Assembly: GCA_027076405.1 (NCBI GenBank)
Contig: JALTJN010000447.1
Location: 56,548-120,547 of the forward strand
Length of the DNA stretch: 64,000 nt
From: Chromatiales bacterium
GTDB taxonomy: Bacteria > Pseudomonadota > Gammaproteobacteria > UBA6429
Reading direction: 5' to 3'
Shown: piece after piece, positions 33,320-42,610 of the stretch
Layout: every line of letters begins with the position of its first letter
Position numbering within the stretch: position 1 is the first letter of the stretch
Program-made: the position numbers and the translations under genes
Notes under the pieces: generated by a model
Seen by the model: only the letters and a program-made list of their open reading frames with translations
Told to the model about the DNA's origin: nothing
The model's database searches: none

Positions 33320-33970
33320 ATGTTTTTAATTAGCCGTATGAATTCTTTATTTAAATCTTTACCTTATAGGGTTAATCCTGCGATCCGGTTTTGCAGATCA
33401 ATAATGGTAAGTAATCCTGTTGAATTTATTATAAGTAATAAAAGTAACTTAAGATGTAGTATAGCTTGTAAACAGGCTACATTAGTGATTAAAGATGGTG
33501 TAAATATACCTGCAGACGTGCAAATTAGTTCGGATGATGGTGGTTCAATTGTCATTAACGAGGATGTCACAATTGGAAAGTCATCAACACTATCAGTTTC
33601 AAATCAATCTCAGCTTAAAATTGGTAAAGGGTCTAGCTTTTATTCGTCAGTGTTACTTAGCGGCTCGATCTCAATTGGAGAAAATTGTCTTTTTGGACCA
33701 AATATAACTGTAATGAGTGGCGAACATGTGATCATTGACCGCAGATCTATTCGTATGCAGGATAATGAGTATATAAAAAAACATGGTTCGCCACCACATA
33801 AGCCCGTAAAAATAGGTGATGATTGTTGGATCGGTGTAAATACAGTAATTTTACCTGGAGTCGAACTAGCTAAAGGCTGTGTTGTTGGTGCAGGGGCAGT
33901 AGTTACTAAAAGTTTTCCCGAGTACAGCATTATAGGAGGCGTTCCTGCTCGTCTTATTAAAACACGATAG
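33320..33970 (+). CDS. Left-handed beta-helix (hexapeptide) acyltransferase
   Basis: 216 residues with hexapeptide repeats in the second half ([39 protein letters not shown]) and the closing [11 protein letters not shown] typical of CysE/LacA/WbbJ-type O-acetyltransferases. It probably O- or N-acetylates a sugar. A separate run of strands at residues 30-90 may extend the coil. The start ATG lacks a clear ribosome site; an internal ATG at 33338 is possible. Confidence 0.85.
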   Translation: MFLISRMNSLFKSLPYRVNPAIRFCRSIMVSNPVEFIISNKSNLRCSIACKQATLVIKDGVNIPADVQISSDDGGSIVINEDVTIGKSSTLSVSNQSQLKIGKGSSFYSSVLLSGSISIGENCLFGPNITVMSGEHVIIDRRSIRMQDNEYIKKHGSPPHKPVKIGDDCWIGVNTVILPGVELAKGCVVGAGAVVTKSFPEYSIIGGVPARLIKTR

Positions 33971-33982
33971 TGAGAATTATTC

Positions 33983-34759
33983 ATGGTTAAGTATCAATAT
34001 CCACACAATTCAGAAAAAGAGGAAAAACTTTTAAAACGTTTTGGATATCCAGCATTTCTTGAAAAAATGTTTGCAATGAAAAAATGGCGAAAATATTATA
34101 TTTCCGCATTTAAAAGAGCAATCGCAGTATTCTTGGAAAAATATACACATATTGCTTTTAAAGGACATATAGAATTACCGGATGAGTTTGGCTTTAATGA
34201 AAAACTTGCAATACCAAGAGGGAATAACATCGATGGAATATTTTATAGTAGTAGTTATGAAATTAATTTCCAAGATTTGCCTAACCAGATCAAGACTTTA
34301 GTTTTTTCTTTTAGAAATATTTTAGAAAGTTACTTTGCGACGGAAGTGAATGTAACAGCAGCTTCATGCTGGAGAAATAATCATATCCCATCTAGTATTT
34401 TGGATAAAAATGGTGAAATTATTTCAAATGCCTTTCATCAGGATTTAGTATTTGATCAGTATAATCTTCAGTTATTTATATTACTACATGATACCGAACT
34501 TAAACATGGTCCCTTTGAATACTTAGAACCATATACTCAAATGCATGAGATGGAATACTATAGAAAAAGAAATAGAAAAAAAGCTTTGTCATCATCGCAG
34601 AAGTTAACAGGTAAGAGAGGTGATTTTATGTTGTTTACTACAGGCCTATCCTTACATAAGGCTGGTGTTCCGGATATTAACGAACACAGGGATATTATTA
34701 GTATTGCATTTTTTCCTTCTTATACAAATATTGGGACTCCATTTTCTGAGCTTGTTTAG
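33983..34759 (+). CDS. Fe(II)/2-oxoglutarate dioxygenase, phytanoyl-CoA dioxygenase-like
   Basis: 258 residues with a PhyH-like iron site: HQDLVFDQYNLQLFILL gives the HxD pair, and GDFMLFTTGLSLHKAGVP gives the distal His, followed by an Arg in NEHRDIIS for 2-oxoglutarate. PhyH-type oxygenases hydroxylate small molecules. Their presence in glycan loci suggests hydroxylation of a sugar or an acyl substituent. The assignment is by motif only. It is a free-standing gene 12 bases after the acyltransferase. Confidence 0.7.
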   Translation: MVKYQYPHNSEKEEKLLKRFGYPAFLEKMFAMKKWRKYYISAFKRAIAVFLEKYTHIAFKGHIELPDEFGFNEKLAIPRGNNIDGIFYSSSYEINFQDLPNQIKTLVFSFRNILESYFATEVNVTAASCWRNNHIPSSILDKNGEIISNAFHQDLVFDQYNLQLFILLHDTELKHGPFEYLEPYTQMHEMEYYRKRNRKKALSSSQKLTGKRGDFMLFTTGLSLHKAGVPDINEHRDIISIAFFPSYTNIGTPFSELV

Positions 34760-34801
34760 AGCTCTATAAATTTAAAATTGGTATTCATCAAGATATAAAT
34801 A

Positions 34802-36106
34802 ATGAAAAATAATCAATTGGCAATAATAGGTGGAAATAAAGTAATTTCATCTCAACTTAAATACTATAATTCAATTGGCGAAGAAGAAGTGCAGGCAGCT
34901 AAAGAAGTTGTTGAGAGTGGAGTTCTTTCTCAATACCTGGGTTGTTGGGATGATGATTTTTATGGTGGCCCAAAGGTAAAAGAATTTGAGCGCAACTGTG
35001 AAGAGTATTTTGGTGTAAAGCATGCAATAACAGTAAATTCATGGACTTCTGGACTGGTTGCAGCAGTAGGAGCATTAGGTTTAGAGCCTGGAGATGAGGT
35101 TATAGTTACTCCATGGACAATGTGTGCGAGTGCTACCGCTATAATGCACTGGAATGCTATTCCAGTATTTGCAGATATTGAAATTGATACATTTTGTTTG
35201 GACCTCAAATCTGTTGAAGCGAACATTACTCCATATACAAAAGCAATTATGTCAGTAGATATTTTTGGCCATTCTATGGATATGGATGGGCTAATGGAAT
35301 TAGCGAATAGACATAATTTGAAAGTTATTTCAGATACAGCGCAAGCACCGGGTGCATTATATAAGGGAAAATTTGCCGGTACACTAGCTGATATTGGTGG
35401 CTATAGCTTAAATTACCATAAACATATTCATACAGGTGAAGGCGGGATACTTGTCACTAATGATGATGAGCTTGCTGAGCGCTTGCAGCTTATTCGGAAT
35501 CATGCGGAAGCAGTAGTGGAAGATAAAGGCGTTACTAATCTTAATAATATGATTGGACATAACTTCCGTTTAGGTGAAATTGAATGTGCAATGGGTATTG
35601 AGCAACTTAAAAAGCTTAACAATTTAGTTGCAACCAGACAAAAGGCTGCAGAAAGATTAACTGAAGGATTACGGGACTTAAATGGGTTACGAACCCCTTT
35701 GATTAAAGACAGTTGCACTCACGTGTACTACATATATCCATTGGTTTTAGATTTACCAACACTTGGAGTAACACGCTCTACAATTGTAAGTGCATTGGAA
35801 GCAGAAGGTGTTTCGGGTTTAGCTGCTGGCTACACTAATATTCATAAGTTACCTATGTATCAAAATAAAATAGCTTATGGTTCGAAAGGTTTTCCCTGGT
35901 CATCGACAATATGTCATCGAGATGTAGACTATAGTTCTGGTATTTGTCCTATTGCCGAAAAATTACATGAAAAGTCATTCCTTGGCTTTGAGATGTGTTT
36001 ACATGATTTGCCAGACAATGATGTCGATTTGATTGTGCAAGCATTTAAAAAGGTATGGGATAACCTGGATGTACTAAAAGATCTTGAACAAAATAATAAA
36101 AAATAA
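34802..36106 (+). CDS. DegT/DnrJ/EryC1/StrS aminotransferase (StsC/NtdA-like)
   Basis: 434 residues. It has the PLP phosphate loop TVNSWTSGLVAAVGALGLEPGDEV, the ISDTAQAPGALYKG segment, and the Schiff-base lysine in YSLNYHKHIHTGEGG. The long N-terminus and insertion near the C-terminus resemble the branch that aminates keto-cyclitols or 3-keto-sugars rather than PseC. The stop TAA shares its last A with the ATG of the GNAT gene. The substrate is not known. Confidence 0.82.
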   Translation: MKNNQLAIIGGNKVISSQLKYYNSIGEEEVQAAKEVVESGVLSQYLGCWDDDFYGGPKVKEFERNCEEYFGVKHAITVNSWTSGLVAAVGALGLEPGDEVIVTPWTMCASATAIMHWNAIPVFADIEIDTFCLDLKSVEANITPYTKAIMSVDIFGHSMDMDGLMELANRHNLKVISDTAQAPGALYKGKFAGTLADIGGYSLNYHKHIHTGEGGILVTNDDELAERLQLIRNHAEAVVEDKGVTNLNNMIGHNFRLGEIECAMGIEQLKKLNNLVATRQKAAERLTEGLRDLNGLRTPLIKDSCTHVYYIYPLVLDLPTLGVTRSTIVSALEAEGVSGLAAGYTNIHKLPMYQNKIAYGSKGFPWSSTICHRDVDYSSGICPIAEKLHEKSFLGFEMCLHDLPDNDVDLIVQAFKKVWDNLDVLKDLEQNNKK

Positions 36107-36639
36107 TGACTAAAAGATTTTCGCCTTTGATATGTGAAAGAGTGTCTTTGCAACCTGTTTGTGTAAATGATATTACAAATGAATATGTCGAATGGCTGAA
36201 TAATCCTGAAGTTGTCAAATTTAGTAACCAAAGATTCGTAAAACACACACTAGAGAGCTCTCTTCAATACTTGCATTCCTTTTCTGGTACTGGAAACCTT
36301 TATTTATCTATTAAGGATAAAAGAAGTCATCGATTGATTGGTTCAATTACAGCTTATATTGAACCAAAGCATGGCACAGCTGATATGGGCTTGATGATTG
36401 GGAATCATGAAGTGTGGGGGCAAGGGTTTGGATTGGAAACATGGTCGAATCTTATGGAGTATTTATTAAATACTGAAAATCTTCGTAAGGTTACCGGAGG
36501 AACATTGGCCACAAACCTTGGCATGATAAAAATAATGGAAAGGTCTGGTATGCACCTTGAAGCAACCAGGCAAAAACAAGAGATTGTAGATGGTGTTCCT
36601 GTGGATATTCTTTATTTTGCCAAGTTTAAAGATGCTTGA
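36106..36639 (+). CDS. GNAT-family N-acetyltransferase (RimJ/PseH-like)
   Basis: 177 residues of GNAT fold: ITNEYVEWLNNPEVVKFSNQR near the start, the acetyl-CoA loop VWGQGFGLETW, and TLATNLGMIKIMERSGMHLE near the end. This type acetylates amino-sugars (as PseH, VioB or WecD do). Following a sugar aminotransferase with no gap, it probably acetylates the amine installed by that enzyme. It could also supply the missing PseH function. Confidence 0.85.
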   Translation: MTKRFSPLICERVSLQPVCVNDITNEYVEWLNNPEVVKFSNQRFVKHTLESSLQYLHSFSGTGNLYLSIKDKRSHRLIGSITAYIEPKHGTADMGLMIGNHEVWGQGFGLETWSNLMEYLLNTENLRKVTGGTLATNLGMIKIMERSGMHLEATRQKQEIVDGVPVDILYFAKFKDA

Positions 36640-37564
36640 ACAAAAAATTAAAACAGCTGTTATTTGTCATGACGCTGGTGGTGCTGAAATTCTTTCAAGT
36701 TATATCAGGCAAAAAAGTATAAAACCTTTTTTTTGCATTGATGGTCCCGCAGTAAGTATATTTGAACGTAAATTTGGAACGCTAAGAGTAGATTGTTTAG
36801 AGCAAGTAATTGATCAAGTGGATAGATTACTTTGTGGAACTAGCTGGCAATCTGAGCTTGAATGGTATGGAATAGAATTAGCTCGTACAAAAGGGAAAAA
36901 ATCTATTGCCTTTCTTGACCATTGGGTAAATTATCGAGAGCGATTCATAAGAAATGGAATAGAGCATTTACCTGATGAAATATGGGTAGGTGATTCATAT
37001 GCACAAATAATTGCTGAGAAGACTTTTCCTGAATTACAAATAACCTTTGTTGAAAACCCAAGTTTTTCTGATATTTATGATGAAATTTCGATATTTAAAA
37101 GGAATGTAAGACCATCTTCATCAGGGCTTACGGTACTCTTTGTGAGTGATAACTTAGCTGAGAGTATGATGAAACAATATGGCAATGAAAGACACTGGGG
37201 ATATACTGATAATGATACTCTTGAATATTTTTTACAACATCTTGATATCCTGAATGAAGCAGTTAATAAAATTATAATTCGTCCACACCCATCTGAATCA
37301 GTAAACAATTATAAATGGGTAGAGAGTACTAAGAGTTTTTCTGTTGAAATCGGTGGAGAAAAAACTTTACTGGAAGAGATCGCATTAAGTGATGTCGTGG
37401 TAGGTGCTGAAAGTATGGCTATGGTGATTGCCGTGATAGCAGGAAAAAGAGTAATTAGTTGTATACCACCAGAAGGAAAAGACTGCTCTTTACCTCAGGT
37501 TGAAATTGAAAAAATGCAAAATTTAATTGAAGAAAAAAATAAGGTTGTTAATGAAGTATTGTAA
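36632..37564 (+). CDS. GT-B-like surface glycan transferase, RPHPSE motif
   Basis: 310 residues with a GT-B outline. The N-terminal Rossmann part includes AVICHDAGGAEILSSYI, and the C-terminal part has IIIRPHPSESVNNYKW and the SDVVVGAESMAMVIAVIAGKRVI nucleotide-site helix. The HP motif recalls KpsS/Kdo transferases and polysialyl or CDP-glycerol transferases. ATG 36632 overlaps the GNAT stop. Acceptor and donor are unknown. Confidence 0.6.
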   Translation: MLEQKIKTAVICHDAGGAEILSSYIRQKSIKPFFCIDGPAVSIFERKFGTLRVDCLEQVIDQVDRLLCGTSWQSELEWYGIELARTKGKKSIAFLDHWVNYRERFIRNGIEHLPDEIWVGDSYAQIIAEKTFPELQITFVENPSFSDIYDEISIFKRNVRPSSSGLTVLFVSDNLAESMMKQYGNERHWGYTDNDTLEYFLQHLDILNEAVNKIIIRPHPSESVNNYKWVESTKSFSVEIGGEKTLLEEIALSDVVVGAESMAMVIAVIAGKRVISCIPPEGKDCSLPQVEIEKMQNLIEEKNKVVNEVL

Positions 37565-38675
37565 ATTATGCTTGCAGCCAAATACCAGGCCTAATGATTC
37601 CTTTTCTGAGGAAGGTGTTTGTGCTGCTTGTAATAATTATAAAGGCTATGAAAATGTAGATTTTGATAGTCGTTTTGAAGTTCTGACGGAAATACTTGAA
37701 AGTCATCCGCGAAAAAAAGGCCAGCATTTTGACTGTATAATAGGTGTTAGTGGGGGGAAAGATAGTACACGTCAGGCACTGTGGGTACGTGATAAATTAA
37801 AATTAAATCCACTTCTTGTTTGTCTTTCATATCCACCTCAACAGATTAGTCAAATTGGGGTGGATAATATTTCAAATTTAATAGAGCTAGGCTTTGATGT
37901 CATTATTTCTGCGCCAGCACCTGAAACCTGGCGAAAACTAATGAAGCAAGCATTTATGCAATTTGCAAACTGGGCCAGATCGACTGAAATGGCATTATAT
38001 ACATCAGTCCCCAAGATTGCATTACGCTACAAAATTTCATTAATTTTTATTGGTGAGAACCAGAGCTTTAGAGATCAAAAGACGATGGAGTTGGCGGGGT
38101 GGCAATATAACAACATGGTTGCTCAAAATACATTAAATGGTGGTGACATTAGCTGGATGCTTGAAGCAGGTTTTAATGTTTCGGAATTGATACCCTATCA
38201 TTATCCATCTGTAGAAGAAATAAATAGTGGAAATATTCAAGTTGTTGATTTGGGGTGGTTTATTGGAGACTGGGATAACCTTACTAATGGAGAATTCTCC
38301 TGTGCTTATGGAATAGATATAAGGACAGATACGGTTGAAAATACTGGTGACCCAATGGGAGTAAGTGCACTTGATGAAGACTGGGTTACTCTTAATCAGA
38401 TGATTAAATATTATAAGTTTGGTTTTGGAAAAGTTACCGATTATACAAATGAAGATATTCGCTTAGGTCGTTTAAAAAGAGAAGATGCTATTAGTGTAGT
38501 AGAAAAGTATGATGGATCCTGTTCAGCGAATTATATAGAAAGTTTCTGTGAATATATTGATATTACAACAGAACAATTCTGGAAGCAGGTTAAGATGAAT
38601 GTTAATAAAGAACTTTTTGACATTAATAATGATGGAAGTATAACTCCACGTTTTAGAGTAGGCGTTGGACTTTGA
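37551..38675 (+). CDS. N-acetyl sugar amidotransferase (WbpG/PseA/WbuX type), copy 1
   Basis: 374 residues. It begins with a four-Cys metal knuckle (YCKLCLQPNTRPNDSF...VCAAC) and a PP-loop GVSGGKDSTRQAL that binds ATP. The C-terminal FGKVTDYTNEDIRLGRLKRE is also typical. These enzymes turn an acetamido group into an acetamidino group with ammonia from a HisH/HisF-type pair. The pair follows immediately. ATG 37551 was chosen over a TTG at 37527. It overlaps the HisH gene (TTGA). Confidence 0.88.
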   Translation: MKYCKLCLQPNTRPNDSFSEEGVCAACNNYKGYENVDFDSRFEVLTEILESHPRKKGQHFDCIIGVSGGKDSTRQALWVRDKLKLNPLLVCLSYPPQQISQIGVDNISNLIELGFDVIISAPAPETWRKLMKQAFMQFANWARSTEMALYTSVPKIALRYKISLIFIGENQSFRDQKTMELAGWQYNNMVAQNTLNGGDISWMLEAGFNVSELIPYHYPSVEEINSGNIQVVDLGWFIGDWDNLTNGEFSCAYGIDIRTDTVENTGDPMGVSALDEDWVTLNQMIKYYKFGFGKVTDYTNEDIRLGRLKREDAISVVEKYDGSCSANYIESFCEYIDITTEQFWKQVKMNVNKELFDINNDGSITPRFRVGVGL

Positions 38676-39283
38676 AAAGACTTTCGATTGGCATTGTAGA
38701 TTACGGTATTGGCAACCATGCTTCAATGCAAAGTACTCTTAAAAAATTAGGTTATGCTAGCCGAGTATCAAATGATAAGACAGAGTTAGAAGAGTGTGAT
38801 CTTTTAGTTCTTCCAGGGGTTGGCTCTTTTCATGAAGCAATGGCTGGATTAAACCGATATGAACTACTGGAGTTTTTACAAGAATGGGCACTTCATGCTA
38901 AGCCACTTATAGGTATTTGTTTGGGTATGCAGATATTAGCGGATAACGGTATTGAGGGTGGCCATATTTTAGGTTTAGGACTTATACCGGGTGAAGCAAT
39001 AAAAATGGAAAAAGGAAAAAGACATATAGGTTGGAATGATTTAAAACTTATTCGACGTGATCCTTGCTTTATTCCATATGAATCAAAAAACTTTTACTTT
39101 AATCATTTATATATTTTCAGGACAGACACTGATAACGTGATTGCAGAAAGTGATAATGGAACAAATATTCCTTCTGTTGTGCGTAATGGCACTGTTATAG
39201 GCTTACAGTTTCATCCTGAAAAAAGTCAGAACGACGGATTAAATTTATTCCGGGATGTCATTAATGGATTGTGTAATGCTTAA
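38672..39283 (+). CDS. HisH-type glutaminase for sugar amidation
   Basis: 203-residue class I glutamine amidotransferase: DYGIGNHASMQSTLKKLG start, catalytic Cys in IGICLGMQILADN (about residue 85) and His/Glu in LQFHPEKSQNDG. It is a paralogue of histidine-biosynthesis HisH (like WbuY). It sits between the two amidotransferases and next to a HisF-like partner, so it should feed ammonia to sugar amidination. The start is TTG overlapping the preceding stop. Confidence 0.88.
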   Translation: MKRLSIGIVDYGIGNHASMQSTLKKLGYASRVSNDKTELEECDLLVLPGVGSFHEAMAGLNRYELLEFLQEWALHAKPLIGICLGMQILADNGIEGGHILGLGLIPGEAIKMEKGKRHIGWNDLKLIRRDPCFIPYESKNFYFNHLYIFRTDTDNVIAESDNGTNIPSVVRNGTVIGLQFHPEKSQNDGLNLFRDVINGLCNA

Positions 39284-40037
39284 AAAACGTTTGATTGGAG
39301 TGATAACAGTAAAAGATGGCTTAGCGGTTCAGTCTATAGGCTATCAACGCTATCTACCATTGGGGGAGCCATGGTGTCTTGCAGAAAATCTCGACCGATG
39401 GGGAGTTGATGAAATATTAATACTCTCCATAGATCGAACAGGCCAAAATAAAGGGCCTGATTATGAATTGCTGTCTTCTCTTGCAAAAGCAAAACTGACT
39501 ACGCCATTAATTTATGGCGGTGGAATATCAAACAAAAATGATGCGAAAAAAGTTATTCATGCCGGCGCAGATCGCATAAGTCTGGATGCAGTTTTAAATG
39601 ATAATCCTCTAGCTGTTAGAGATATTGCTGATGTATTAGGTGTGCAAGCATTAATTGCTGCTTTACCTCTGGATAAATCTGAACATGGTATTCAATGGTA
39701 TGACTATCGTAAAAAAGAAAGTAAAGATTTTAGTCGTGAACTTATTCAATTGTTTTCTGATGGAATAATTTCTGAAGTTTTGTTAATTGACTGGAAAAAT
39801 GAAGGTCGATTTAATAGCTTTGATGAAAGTATTATCAAAAATATTCCTTTCACGGTTCCACAGATAGTTTTTGGCGGGATTAGCGAATATACACAGGTAA
39901 ATAAATTACTTTCTTACGATAACGTAACTGCTGTCTCAATCGGCAACTTTCTGAATTACCGTGAACATACCATTCAAAAGATAAAACAATCACTTTCTGA
40001 ACAACACTTGCGTACTGCTGTGTTTCAATCTGATTGA
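39276..40037 (+). CDS. HisF-like ammonia-channel partner with both catalytic aspartates lost
   Basis: 253-residue TIM barrel closely aligned with HisF (MLKKRLIGVITVKDG against the MLxKRIIxCLDVKDG type start). The HisF catalytic Asp11 is Thr, and the second catalytic Asp (in the VVxAIDAKR strand) falls on Pro in LIAALPLDKS. It can therefore hardly make the histidine intermediate. It more likely conducts ammonia from the HisH subunit to the sugar amidotransferases, as proposed for WbuZ/HisF2. It overlaps HisH by eight bases. Confidence 0.85.
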   Translation: MLKKRLIGVITVKDGLAVQSIGYQRYLPLGEPWCLAENLDRWGVDEILILSIDRTGQNKGPDYELLSSLAKAKLTTPLIYGGGISNKNDAKKVIHAGADRISLDAVLNDNPLAVRDIADVLGVQALIAALPLDKSEHGIQWYDYRKKESKDFSRELIQLFSDGIISEVLLIDWKNEGRFNSFDESIIKNIPFTVPQIVFGGISEYTQVNKLLSYDNVTAVSIGNFLNYREHTIQKIKQSLSEQHLRTAVFQSD

Positions 40038-40048
40038 ATTAGTATTAA

Positions 40049-41299
40049 ATGTTAAATAATATCAAATTACAATATTGTAAGCGCTGCCTTTATACTTCTG
40101 CTCATCCTTTAGGCTTAACGTTAGATGAGGAAGGTATTTGTTCTGGCTGTCGTGTCCACGAAGAGAAAGATTCACTTGATTGGGATGAACGGTTTGAAAA
40201 ATTAAAGACTATAGTTGAACCATATAAATGCAATACTGGTAAGAATTATGATTGCATAGTTCCAGTGTCAGGCGGAATGGATTCATACTTTATCGTGCAT
40301 GTTGTTAAAAATATTTTAAAGTTAAATCCCCTGTTGGTAACGTATAATAATTATTGGAATACACCTCTAGGTATAAAAAATCTTGCCAATTTACGAATCA
40401 AGTTTAATTGTGACATTCTCTATCAAAATATTAACCCTGTATCAGTAAAAAAAATTACCCGTTGTACCTTAAGAAGGTTTGGTAGTATTTATTGGCACTG
40501 TATTGCAGGCCAAACTGTTTTTCCTGTACAGACATCAATTACCCATAGAATTCCTTTAATCATTTGGGGGGGGCATCAGGGTGTTGAGCAGGTTGGGATG
40601 TTTTCACATGAGCATGAAGTGGAGATGACTCGTCGATATCGAAAAGACCATGATTTAATGGGGTTAGAAGCTGATGATTTGATATCAATTTTTGACACTA
40701 TTGGCGAAGAAGATATATGGCAATATCGATATCCATCGGATGCGGAACTGAATGAAGTTGGTGTTAGGGGAATATATTTAAGCAACTACATACGCTGGGA
40801 TCCAAAAGAACAACATGAGCAAATGATCAATCAATATGGGTATCGAACCTCACGTTTTGATAGAACATTTGATTGCTATGATTTTGTCGGTTGTTTTAAT
40901 TATATGAATTTGCATGATCTGTTAAAATTATATAAACATGGATATTCAAAAGTAACTGATCATGCATGTCGTGAGATTCGCCACGCTCGATTAACTCGAG
41001 ATCAAGGTTTGAGTTTAGTTAATCAATATGAACAATCCGAAATAAAGTATGTCGAGCAATTTTGTGATTGGCTAAATATTAAACCTCAATCACTACAGTG
41101 GATGATGGATGCACATCGTAATCCAAACTTTTGGTCTGAAGACTCTTTCAGGAAATGGAGTTTTAATGGTATTAGCATGCAACGTAAAGAAAACTGTAAT
41201 AACGAATGCATAGATAAAATAGATTTTATAGCCACGGAATCAGAGGAGCTTGGAGCTACTTCAGCAGAGTATATTACAATTGGTAAAGGCTATCCCTAA
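40049..41299 (+). CDS. N-acetyl sugar amidotransferase, copy 2
   Basis: 416 residues, the same domain plan as the gene at 37551: Cys knuckle (YCKRCLYTSAHPLGLTLDEE...CSGC), PP-loop VSGGMDSYFIVHVV, and HGYSKVTDHACREIRHARLTRD. It is clearly diverged from copy 1, so the two probably amidinate different positions or sugars while sharing one HisH/HisF pair. An eight-G run (40566-40573) sits in codons of IIWGGHQG. The start ATG 40049 is 11 bases after the HisF stop. Confidence 0.87.
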   Translation: MLNNIKLQYCKRCLYTSAHPLGLTLDEEGICSGCRVHEEKDSLDWDERFEKLKTIVEPYKCNTGKNYDCIVPVSGGMDSYFIVHVVKNILKLNPLLVTYNNYWNTPLGIKNLANLRIKFNCDILYQNINPVSVKKITRCTLRRFGSIYWHCIAGQTVFPVQTSITHRIPLIIWGGHQGVEQVGMFSHEHEVEMTRRYRKDHDLMGLEADDLISIFDTIGEEDIWQYRYPSDAELNEVGVRGIYLSNYIRWDPKEQHEQMINQYGYRTSRFDRTFDCYDFVGCFNYMNLHDLLKLYKHGYSKVTDHACREIRHARLTRDQGLSLVNQYEQSEIKYVEQFCDWLNIKPQSLQWMMDAHRNPNFWSEDSFRKWSFNGISMQRKENCNNECIDKIDFIATESEELGATSAEYITIGKGYP

Positions 41300-41319
41300 G
41301 TTAGAGAAGTAAATTTTTT

Positions 41320-42594
41320 ATGAAAAAAACTGTAATTATACATACAGATGCATTAAGAAGGGAATATCCGGCAAACTGGGTTTTAGCGGAAAGACTTAAG
41401 CTTGATGGTTATCGAGTTTTTATAACCTCCAGACTAACGACGAATCGGATATCAATATTGTTTCCACCTGATATTCTTATTCTTTCACATGTCTTTTCAT
41501 ATGATGGAAATTTTTTACTTAAACTAAAAAATAAAGGCACGAAAATCTACGCAAATGAAGTAGAGGGTGAAATTGAAGGTAATGATGTAGGGATTAGTGG
41601 AACATATCCTGATTATATAAATTACGAAATTTTTGATGGAATATTTGTCTGGAGTCATTGGTCGAGAAAATGGTTAAATGAAAAACGTTCTGTTCCATTG
41701 TCACGAGTCCATGCCATTGGCTGCACAAGGCTTAGTTTACTTCCTTATGTTTCAACCGCTAGAGATAAACCAGTTATAGGATTTATATCACGATTTGAAG
41801 TTTTTAATCCATTTGATGGGCGCCATCAGTTTGAGAACTTACTTTTAATAGACCCATTTAGTGCTAGGGGACAATCTTATCTGGAACGAAATAATGTAGA
41901 TGCAGAATGTTTTGCGATAGGTATGAAGGTTGTAACTAAGTTGATAGATAAAGGTATATCAGTAATTATTCGACCGCACCCAAACGAAGATCTTGCGCCA
42001 TACAATTATTTGCAGGATCATTTTGGACCTTTATTAACAATTGATATGGGGCCAGATTATACAGGTTTCCTCAATCAAGTTACTCATATCTTTGCCCCAT
42101 TGAGTTCAGCTTTTACTGAACCATACTTGTTGAAAAAACCGATAATTTCAACCTTAGGCATGCAGAAAAATAAATATGAAGTAGAACATCAGCAACCCTT
42201 TGCAACTTCATTTTCTAAAGCGTCATATGAGCCGAAAGATGTTAGCTCAGCGCTTGATTTGTTGCAGGATAATAATTTAGAAGCAAAACAGGATGAAGAG
42301 TTAGATAAGCAACTTTCTTCTATGTATGCACTTGAAAATAACAGTGATTCTATTGAGGATCTGTTACGTGTTATTTCCAAAGTAAAAACATCTTTGCCAT
42401 ATATGCAGCGTATATTGAATAACATAATGGCGCCGTTTAAAGTCGGTATAGATTTAGTATATATAGTGTATTGTCTGGCACGAAAAAATCCTGCTTTGGC
42501 TTTTCGTACTCTAAAGCAATATCATTATAATTCAATTATTCATAAACCAACTGTATTTATGAAAAATATTGCTCAAGAATTAATTAAGCGCTAG
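41320..42594 (+). CDS. GT-B-like surface glycan transferase
   Basis: 424 residues. The N-terminal half looks like a Rossmann fold (start VIIHTDALRREYPANWVLAERL). The C-terminal half has VIIRPHPNEDLAPYNYLQ and the nucleotide-helix ILAPLSSAFTEPYLL-like segment at 42091-42130, as in Kdo or polysialyl transferases. A hydrophobic segment near residues 370-390 may touch the membrane. Donor unknown; family assignment is by motif. Confidence 0.6.
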   Translation: MKKTVIIHTDALRREYPANWVLAERLKLDGYRVFITSRLTTNRISILFPPDILILSHVFSYDGNFLLKLKNKGTKIYANEVEGEIEGNDVGISGTYPDYINYEIFDGIFVWSHWSRKWLNEKRSVPLSRVHAIGCTRLSLLPYVSTARDKPVIGFISRFEVFNPFDGRHQFENLLLIDPFSARGQSYLERNNVDAECFAIGMKVVTKLIDKGISVIIRPHPNEDLAPYNYLQDHFGPLLTIDMGPDYTGFLNQVTHIFAPLSSAFTEPYLLKKPIISTLGMQKNKYEVEHQQPFATSFSKASYEPKDVSSALDLLQDNNLEAKQDEELDKQLSSMYALENNSDSIEDLLRVISKVKTSLPYMQRILNNIMAPFKVGIDLVYIVYCLARKNPALAFRTLKQYHYNSIIHKPTVFMKNIAQELIKR

Positions 42595-42610
42595 ATCGAA
42601 AAAATGAGAA

